Assembly (NCBI GenBank): GCA_027405735.1
Contig: JAPEHQ010000025.1
Location: 124,001 to 188,000, forward strand
Direction of reading: 5' to 3'
Length of the DNA: 64,000 nt
From: Mucor racemosus
Taxonomy: Eukaryota; Mucoromycota; Mucoromycetes; Mucorales; Mucoraceae
This document shows, in pieces, positions 57,401-64,000 of the stretch. The position numbers and the translations under genes are program-made. Positions within the stretch are counted from its first letter, which is position 1. Each line of letters begins with the position of its first letter. The notes under the pieces are model-generated. The model worked only from the letters and a program-made list of their open reading frames with translations, was not told the DNA's origin and made no database searches.

Positions 57401-59396
57401 AATTTTATATGCACCTGAACCATCGCAACCGTATTATTTACAAACTGATGCAAGTGTACTTGGCATTTCGGCTTGTCTATTTCAAAAAGATGAGTTTGAT
57501 CGAATCAAACATATTGCATTTGCAAGTAGATCTCTTAATAGTGCAGAAAGAAATTGGTCGACTAATAGGAGAGAAACTGCTGCCATTGTATATGGTTTCC
57601 AAAAGTATAAACCCTTACTATGGGGACACAATAATATAACTGTACTTTGTGATCACTTAGCCCTTACCTATTTGTTCACGTCGTCTACTCTAAATAGTAC
57701 ACTTCAAAGTTACTTGGAAATATTGGGTGAATTCAATTTCTCGGTATCACATATCAAAGGTATGGAAAATATCTTAGCTGATCGATTATCGAGATTGTAC
57801 CCTGCCATTACTGAAGACGAAGAACTTGCTGATGAGCATGACCAGCAAATAAAAAAATTAGAAAAATTGATCCTGTTACGAAGAGCAAAAGGAGGAAACC
57901 AAGTTATAAAACAAAAGAAGGTGTACTCCAAGGATAAAAATCTAAATGTGCTTGCCGTCAAGATTAATAGTAAAGAATTTAAGGAAGCAACCACTGACTA
58001 CATTTGCCCACCTGAAAGTGATAGAATCCAAATAATTAAAGATGCGCATAAATTTGGCCATTTTGGAATATCAGCTTGTGTAAAGCAAATTCAAACATAT
58101 CATGGGCTGCACTGGAATTCTATATATAAAGATGTAAAAGAGGTGTTGTTGTCGTGTAAAGAGTGTGCAATGCATAATATAACCAAGAAAGGATTTAATC
58201 CATTGAAGAGTGTCGTATCGTATGAACCTTTTGAATTTATAGGACTCGACATGATTGGACCCTTACCCGTATCTGGGAAAGGAAATTGCTATATCTTGGT
58301 TGTGGTTGATATTTGCACAAAATATATTATCGCTCGCCCAGCACCGAATAAACAAAGTGATACAATTGCTTCCTTGCTACTATCCATTTTTTCTGATTAC
58401 GGTTGTAGTGTAAATGTCATTGTCAGCGATAATGCCCGCGAATTTCGCAATTCCTTGTCGTCTTATATCAATAAAGCATTAAATATTGATATGGTCTTTA
58501 GTACACCTTATTACCCCCAAGGGAATGGCCATAGCGAAAATGCGGTGAAAATAGTCATAAATACCCTACGAAAAATGTGCGGAAATGACACATACAATTG
58601 GGATGATCGCTTACCTGTTGCTCAGTTGGTAATCAACATGAAAGTAAGAGACAGGACTGCAAGCACTCCATTTTCCCTAATGTACGCTCGACAAGTGAAC
58701 ATTGACCCCAAAAGAAAAAATAGAAACAATCGAAAAGCATTAACACTTGAAGAATTGCAAAAACGTGCAGAAATCATGAATGACATTGTTTTTCCTGCTA
58801 TACAACAACGCACATTAGAATTAGCAAAGTTGTACAGCGATAAATTTAACAAAAAACATTATATACTTGAAAATATTCCCGTTGATACACCTGTAATGGT
58901 ACGATTGGCGGAAGGACGTGCTAATAAATTAGCTCCAATGTATGCAGGACCCTATGTTATAGTACGTCGCACCCAAGCAGGAAATTACGTTTTAAAAGAC
59001 GATTCACATGAACTTCTCCATCGTGAATATACACCTTCTGAATTAAAAGTAGTTTCCCTTGATGAAACAGCTCTTGAAGAGAAAGTATACGACGTCGAGG
59101 AAATTCGCGACCACCGAACCTTATCAGATGGTACCACAGAATACTTGACTAAATGGAGTGGATATGGTGAAAGAGAAAATGATTGGCTCACACCTGACTT
59201 GTTCTCCTCCCCCATCCCAATTTCAAATTACTGGAAGAAAATTAAGGATCTTCGTAACCGTGAAACTTTACGTAAAAGAATCAATAATACTTCACCCAAA
59301 GATACTGAAATAGACTCTACAAATAATTCACGCAAAACTAAATCCTCATCAAATAGCACTTTCCGTCGCAACAAGCGTCCTAAAACTTCCAAGTAA
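54465..59396 (+). CDS. Gag-Pol polyprotein of the chromovirus (single ORF)
   Basis: 1643 residues with no frameshift or stop between Gag and Pol, as in Tf1/sushi-type elements. Gag has a Ser/Pro-rich start and a zinc-knuckle-like CRHCGRTWRHGHTC (C388, C391, C401; spacing differs from CX2CX4HX4C). The protease has VDPGSDISFI with D478, where DTG or DSG is usual, and later FDVLLGIDIL. Reverse transcriptase: LRICCDLRRIN, SVLDLKQAYFAYPVSP and YVDD (845-848). RNase H: QTDASVLGISACLF with D995. Integrase: an H/H/C/C zinc region ending SCKECAMHN, then the catalytic triad D1262, D1322, E1358 with D-D35-E spacing and YYPQGNGHSEN. A chromodomain (about 1541-1595, YDVEEIRDHRT, YLTKWSGYGERENDWL) probably directs insertion to heterochromatin. 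The ORF ends just before an A run at 59,400-59,427. Confidence 0.97.
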   Translation: MSSIASDSPLSPEQPLSPEPLEESLLPSTAMSVATEKLKDMEISPPPPTVDEEDKLSTTSDQEILEDARPPAPVSHKEILKRTLQKKEKVKKDYLEAMCNLETVAGNKKANELREVLSNLELHIKTLTAGLKATNSTSKLAISSGLKISKRDLPKFQLEDSKSKPFPQEEVYKSVDHFLGEFEKIVYSSGQDINDVWKKYIPLTLPYDLDDWMKTVVLKCVSWLEVKSVFAKKFGTVISKLHKKRAVMTMAIEDDETLDEYSIRFFRTAGEAGYHREDSTLGDIFLLSLPDEWQLNISTVLLSRTNQQGWTPSEISTVALNLLGERTPGSWNTSRKSSNPPLKRKFHSEKSVAASVSSGVDLTSELPKARMLGEKNRPNRATKNPAPCRHCGRTWRHGHTCEEYHAAKKQKSASVSVLSVSSASKSEGNENENLENSIKEIYENGAYPCKSKKTNNNNNMKLITPLLLNNRRVIGKVDPGSDISFINIKILNKDFSSIKTIKTNGYLNFLSVNDNKQNSSVTRVGKTEPMEVTYTNNIKFKHEFEVIEFNDELSTEFDVLLGIDILPKLNIYLSGVAFKWPDSDRENELKQFEDINHDPENTFNPEKADYGTPSERKELLALIQPALEKNIAIPSDSACTMPESVVKIKITNPSNCFVRQYPLAVNANAEIKIQLEQWLKDGIVEITKPDPTFHSPLLAVPKRDPVTGKQTKLRICCDLRRINAAISDNDCHENFAIPKIQEIFGRVSGRANIISVLDLKQAYFAYPVSPESRRCLIFSHNNITYQWTRAPFGLKFLVSQFVYNMSVLFNGIEQELRNEVKKVYVKENKDISKIDSEFQGSLEHYVDDIVLFSKDVQTQIILINLVVNRLTKVNLRINIDKCSFFQTSVYLLGFVISRNVTKIDTRKLSNIDSWEIPKTTKQVRSIMGIISHLRDYCPMLSKVAAPIDSLRNEKDIKKKWTPLHTDRLERIKQILMSNQILYAPEPSQPYYLQTDASVLGISACLFQKDEFDRIKHIAFASRSLNSAERNWSTNRRETAAIVYGFQKYKPLLWGHNNITVLCDHLALTYLFTSSTLNSTLQSYLEILGEFNFSVSHIKGMENILADRLSRLYPAITEDEELADEHDQQIKKLEKLILLRRAKGGNQVIKQKKVYSKDKNLNVLAVKINSKEFKEATTDYICPPESDRIQIIKDAHKFGHFGISACVKQIQTYHGLHWNSIYKDVKEVLLSCKECAMHNITKKGFNPLKSVVSYEPFEFIGLDMIGPLPVSGKGNCYILVVVDICTKYIIARPAPNKQSDTIASLLLSIFSDYGCSVNVIVSDNAREFRNSLSSYINKALNIDMVFSTPYYPQGNGHSENAVKIVINTLRKMCGNDTYNWDDRLPVAQLVINMKVRDRTASTPFSLMYARQVNIDPKRKNRNNRKALTLEELQKRAEIMNDIVFPAIQQRTLELAKLYSDKFNKKHYILENIPVDTPVMVRLAEGRANKLAPMYAGPYVIVRRTQAGNYVLKDDSHELLHREYTPSELKVVSLDETALEEKVYDVEEIRDHRTLSDGTTEYLTKWSGYGERENDWLTPDLFSSPIPISNYWKKIKDLRNRETLRKRINNTSPKDTEIDSTNNSRKTKSSSNSTFRRNKRPKTSK

Positions 59397-59399
59397 ACG

Positions 59400-59431
<32 letters not shown>

Positions 59432-59601
59432 GTTGCAATACTCTTTCTACCTATATTATCAATCAAATAAACAACAAAACTACAAAAAAAAAAAAAAAAT
59501 ATTTTTTACTACTCCAAACAATAACTTTATAAAGAAATAGTTTCTCCAAATGTCGAATCTTCGGGTCAACTCAATGCTTGATTGAGTTTAGCGGGGGGGC
59601 A

Positions 59602-60263
59602 TGTGCTGAACTAGGATACTATTTCCCCACATAAGAAATTAAATGTTATCTCACATAAAACCATGCTCTAATATTTCAATAGAGATAACATGAATTTAAC
59701 AGTAAATACAGAAAGTATTAGTAATTTAACATATAAATAAAATAGACCGAATCATAAACAAAGCAAATTGATTCATAAAATAAGCTGAAGAAACACATAG
59801 ATCAAAGTAAGGATTGCTCTATGCGGATCATTAACAAATATGCCAAAAACGGGCATTAAAAGACCGCCTTGATTATGTAAATCAAGAAGCTCAATATAAA
59901 CTTTAAAATCACAAACAAACTAATTGATTTACCAAAAAGAATAAACATATGGATATTGCATGAAGACAATGGAATCATGCTTCAATCATTTAATAAGTAG
60001 CATGATGATATATGTATGGAATGCAGCATTGTCTGATTCGCATGTTAAACATCACGGTTTGACAGAAGTCCTAAGTTGGTAATTCGGTTATTCCTAATTC
60101 TGATAGATCACTGACAGTTACGGTGCAACTCCCAGATATAACAAAAGCACAACTAATATAAATAGAGTAGAAATATAGACCTATTGCACACTATCTATTT
60201 TTTGAATAAAGAAGGATTTAAACTGTATCTTTTTTCAAAGCTTTTATTTTACATTTTACTGCA
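59602..60263 (+). repeat. 3' LTR of the chromovirus
   Basis: Same length and sequence as the 5' LTR by direct reading; followed by the target duplication GTATC. Confidence 0.95.
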
Positions 60264-62318
60264 GTATCAAAATTTGATTTTTTTGATTTTTGATAAAAAT
60301 CATGAGTGTTGGTAAGGATAAAATGAGTTACCAAAAATGTCCGCTAAAAAGTCTGATTTTTCAGACCGTACATGGTTAAATATAAGAAAAGTTAAAAAAA
60401 GAAACGCTTTTTTATTTAAAACTTATTAGATATACCATAGTATAAGAGACTTACTCGTTCAATCTTGCTATGCTTAATTACGGCGTCGCTCTACGGGCTC
60501 TCTTTTGCAATTTTTTAATGAATGTATGATATGACAGATGGTCTTTCTGGTAGAAAAATGTATGTTTCTATACTAATAGATATTGTCTATTTTGTTTAGT
60601 TTATGGTTAATGCGCAGTAATGCTGCTGCTTTTACATTGGCTGAAATGTGCAATTTAGCAGGGTTTTAAATGCGCTAAATAATGTAAAGCCTTGAAAACC
60701 GTTTTCTACGTGTGTTGTTTCTCTCTTTTTTTTTCATGCTTCAACAAGGATATATTCACCATTTGATAAGGCATACAGTGTCAGACTATCAAGCCGGTAT
60801 TCTTTTTTTCTTTTATCTAAATACGCATTCTAACATAAGAGACCGACTAATGTTTTCAATAAACTAGGTAGCAGTCGTTATATTAGAGACTGATATTTTC
60901 ATTTAACCGCATTCTAAAATTAAATATCATCATTTACTACTGTATTGTTGGACGTATTTCTTAATTATTAGATCAAATTGAAGGCAGTGATATTTATACC
61001 TAATCAATGAAAAAGTAGAGCTAGTTACAATCTCACGAAATGTTCCAGAAAAGTGATTGTGGATTACATCCATTTAGATCTCCATTTCATCTGGTGTCTA
61101 ACTTGAATTACCGCTGGGATAAATTAGGAATCACTTTGATTTGACATGTCTGATTGATATAGCAAGTAATCTTATAACCGAGATGTGGATCCTAGCAAAT
61201 TATAATTATTGACCTGAATCATAAATACACCATTATTCAATATGGCCTGATTTCATTCATGATAAAATCAGGACCTAAAGATATCGGGTAGATTATGGAA
61301 ATGGCATGTTCCTATTTGTTCTCATTGATTTATAATATAGATTAGAAATTGTGTATAAATAGAAGAAGGACATCTTCCTTTCAAAGAAGAGTCAATTAAG
61401 TTCTACTTGATAATAAAAGCCTAACGTTATCTAGTCGAATTCCTATTGTTTTTTTATACTTTTTTTTCCGTGAATATCTCTACCTGTTCCACAGTGATAA
61501 AATTTTAAATGATGATAGAGAAACAAAAAAAAAAAGAATAACCTAATGTCTTGCTTAATAACCATAGTTATGATCGCAGCTATACTTGAAAGCAAACTTT
61601 TTTACAGTTGATAATCGTAAACTAAAATAGTAAGTTTAAAGAAGGTTAATTTGTTTAAATTTTATGTGTGATAAAGCAACATCTATAACCTTAGATTTAG
61701 ATTGCATATAAATTTAAGCAGTAAGTTTTATTTAAGCTTATGCTCGAGCAAAAACTATTATTGCTGTAAACATTATAGTTATTATAAACATATATACAAA
61801 TGCTTATAATCGTAAATATATTGGCTGTTGCATGTATTGCTCTACTACATCAACAATGAATTGAATTGTATTGTCTATAATCTATAATCTATATTAATAA
61901 AAACAAATGTAATTTAAAAACCCATTCCTGTAAAAAAATGCAATGGAGTTTTGAGAACGACACGATGCTCATATATAAACCAATTTGTGCTCATACGATC
62001 AGCTCATTATGCTCATGGTCAAATTTAATTATTATGCACAGATAGGGATAATGATATGCTTATGGGCAATTCTACTATTGTGCACATAAACAGAATATCT
62101 AATTATTAATTATGCACATACAGGCTTAGCGTTATGCTCTTGTGCAATTTCTTTTGTTATGCCATGTGCATCTTGTTATCTTTTTAGCCATATTCAGTGA
62201 GCACAACAGCTCAAGCTATAGTGTGCAGCTTACCTGGGAACCACAAAATCATCTTGTGAAGCACAGATCAGTCGTAGTGAATTTAAGTATTTGTATAAGG
62301 AAAAAAGAATGAATATGT

Positions 62319-62832
62319 CAAACTATGAGTATAAAGATCAAGTATTTATATGTTTTAGGAGCGCGGATATAGGGTACAACATTCGATAGTTAAATCTTGA
62401 TTTTATAAGTTGAAAGACCAGTTGTAGGAGGTTTTGATGGAAATAAATAGATTGACCAGAACCAGTTCCGACAAACAGGAGGCAAAGTTAAGTACTCTAG
62501 AGTGTAGATAGAATATTCTTTGATAATTGATTAAACGGGAAAATATTCGTTATAACAGAAAAAAGCAATGTGAATTGCAGGTGAAGATTTACATTGGCTC
62601 AGCTTAAATAATAATAATATCACATCATCTTAGACTAAATACTGTATAATATATAATATAATTACTCCACCTTATTCCATGATTGAAATAAAGTTGATAT
62701 GCATCATTCTTTACAGTTCCTAACTCTAATGATCATGTCCAGATAACCTGTTAAGAACTTACGACGAACTATGCCTTCTGTGCTCATTATTAGTATTACA
62801 TAATCCAGCTCAATATTTAGTCAGTATCCTAA
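62319..62832 (+). repeat. Repeat E, copy 2
   Basis: Same orientation as copy 1 (19,891-20,356), although the neighbouring P and H repeats are inverted. It contains extra short insertions relative to copy 1, for example around 62,500-62,550. Confidence 0.6.
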
Positions 62833-62837
62833 TCAAT

Positions 62838-63183
62838 CCCAGTGGTTAGTTAATCAAATAGCTACCATATCAACATCCAAGCATATTTAGCGCAACATTA
62901 AAACAAGGCAACTCATAAGCTCTGCAAGCACGGTAAAATTATGATTGATCCATTTCCATCCATAGATTACGATCAAACAAATATAATAATTCAATAGTGC
63001 CTTAAATTACATTATTTCATCAGAATCTCAATATCAAATCAACATACAGTAAAAAGCCATACTTTTAATATCTAAATAAACGATATCTTGCTTTTATTAT
63101 ACAGTTGAAGAAATGATTCATTACTTTTAATTATATTTTTTTTAACTATTATTTATCAAATATGAAAATATACGATACAACAG
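62838..63183 (-). repeat. LTR-like repeat H, copy 5 (truncated)
   Basis: Inverted H repeat missing about 190 bp at its distal end, where it joins repeat E. It ends near TACGATACAACAG. Confidence 0.55.
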
Positions 63184-63214
63184 GTGGTTCTATTGGACAG
63201 AAATATTATATTTT

Positions 63215-64000
63215 GTTGATGGTTTTCTCAATTCACAGTAATTTGTGAAAGTAGAAATATAAAATTTTATACAGGATGTACTTAAATCTATTATCATCAT
63301 GTATAATTGAAGATTAATTGGATCAATATTCACAAAGATGGGATTTTTTCTTTATTTTCTACAGTTGCAAATAATAGTTTATTATTTTGTAAACTTAAAA
63401 CTCATTATCCAAGGCTTAATTTCTGTATTTGCAAGATAGATCTAATTGATTGCTACTCTGCATTTTTTGTTTTAGCAAAAAACATCGATTTTTCATCGAG
63501 ATACCCAAAATAATGGTTCTTATCACAGCTTGAAACCTATTATCACGGGGTTCCAAAATTTATTTCTTGAAATGCATGAAAAATGATTCAAAAAAACAAA
63601 ATCGTTTAATGGCTCATGAGCTGCAAAGTAAGTCGACCTAGTGTATTAAATAGTTTTTGTACAGTTTTGGATTTTGCATCCATTTGAATAAAATTTAGAC
63701 AAGCATTTCACATTAAATTTTGAGTAAAATACAATTGAAATTTTTAAGGTTTTTTGAAGATATACATCACTTTTAATAAGCATATTTAAGATATAATAAA
63801 CGGCAATGATGCACAAAAAAATTATCTATCGATCGAGCTATTGCGTAATCTTCTAGCTGTATTTTTCGTAGAGAAAACGAGATTTTTGTCCAATTTTTTT
63901 CAGATTCAGAATTTAGGATGAGGGTACATAAGGGAAAAATGGGAGCTAGAAATGAAGGTAGCTTTTTGTACACATTTTTAAGGATATCTCCACGAAAAAT
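63215..64000 (+). repeat. Repeat family C, copy 4 (cut by the window end)
   Basis: It shares its first part (TCACAGTAATTTGTGAAAG to ATATTCACAAAGATGGG) with inverted copy 1 and the rest with copies 2 and 3. It runs to the end of the window, so its full length is unknown. Confidence 0.7.

Larger units (their letters stand above)
53767..60263 (+). mobile_element. Full-length Ty3-type chromovirus (LTR retrotransposon)
   Basis: 6497 bp, flanked by the 5-bp duplication GTATC (53,762-53,766 and 60,264-60,268). The two LTRs (53,767-54,428 and 59,602-60,263) are both 662 bp, start TGTGCTGAAC, end TTTACTGCA, and show no difference when read base by base. A G-rich polypurine tract (GCGGGGGGGCA) directly precedes the 3' LTR. 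One long ORF encodes Gag and Pol, with a C-terminal chromodomain. No canonical tRNA primer site (TGG) follows the 5' LTR. It sits inside P copy 3. Everything needed for activity looks present, with a caveat at the protease motif. Confidence 0.97.
51803..62279 (-). repeat. Long repeat family P, copy 3, interrupted by two insertions
   Basis: Inverted relative to copy 2. The tail starts at 51,803 (AGTGGAATTACATACT) and the head ends at 62,279 (GTCGTAGTG). A solo LTR (52,981-53,200) and the chromovirus (53,767-60,263) are inserted in it. With these removed the order matches copy 2. The GTGCATAATA-like array is at about 61,970-62,170. Confidence 0.7.

Noticed and set aside
1..64000. CRISPR arrays, operons, riboswitches or prokaryotic features
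   Set aside because: Intron-rich genes and eukaryotic families throughout; the only arrays are microsatellites and the degenerate motif in P.

Overview
The window looks like nuclear DNA of an early-diverging, filamentous, AT-rich fungus, most likely Mucoromycota (Mucorales-like). The genes are split by introns of about 50-70 nt with GTAAGT-type donors. The gene set mixes fungal families (HOM6, RAX1, fungal-type RHO3, ELO elongase) with families usually discussed in animals (WDR91, MCFD2, STK32/YANK, NME6, CFAP20). The intergenic DNA is full of nested repeats. The phylum call is inference; the exon structures were read by eye and checked for frame and, where computed, total length.

Layout. 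0.7-1.8 kb: unknown coiled-coil protein. 2.0-4.5 kb (-): WDR91-like endosomal protein. 5.3-7.1 kb (-): PUB1/TIA1-type RNA-binding protein. 8.65-9.38 kb: RHO3 GTPase, whose last exon restores a CaaX box. 9.97-10.3 kb (-): candidate 72-residue spliced gene. 10.6-11.9 kb: homoserine dehydrogenase. 12-27 kb: gene-poor repeat field. 27.2-29.0 kb (-): MFS transporter. 31.1-32.5 kb (-): RhoGAP. 33.8-34.4 kb: MCFD2-like EF-hand protein. 34.8-36.1 kb: fatty acid elongase. 36.2-37.6 kb (-): PC-esterase-like Golgi-type protein lacking both signature catalytic residues. 40.2-41.35 kb: RAX1-like RGS membrane protein, tail to tail with an SLC1-like acyltransferase (41.4-42.4 kb, -). 42.9-44.1 kb: ARPC2. 44.3-45.8 kb: STK32-like kinase. 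45.9-46.4 kb: NME6-like NDK. 46.4-47.1 kb (-): CFAP20/BUG22. 47.6-64 kb: second repeat field with an apparently intact Ty3 chromovirus (53,767-60,263).

Repeats. I separated several families by comparing copies within the window: P (long noncoding element with a terminal hairpin and a ~24-nt iterated motif), H (LTR-like, ~520 bp), E (~490 bp), C (~1 kb), F and J (solo LTRs with target duplications), D (short hairpin elements), and two tRNA-derived SINE candidates. The chromovirus is inserted in a P copy and has identical 662-bp LTRs and a 5-bp target duplication, so it is recent. A relic of a dynein intermediate chain gene lies in the first repeat field.

Functional themes. Rho signalling and actin (RHO3, RhoGAP, ARPC2), membrane lipid and trafficking (WDR91, MCFD2, ELO, SLC1) recur, but I see no operon-like system. 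The best leads are the P-family arrays, the possibly self-primed chromovirus, and retention of CFAP20 in what looks like a non-flagellated fungus.
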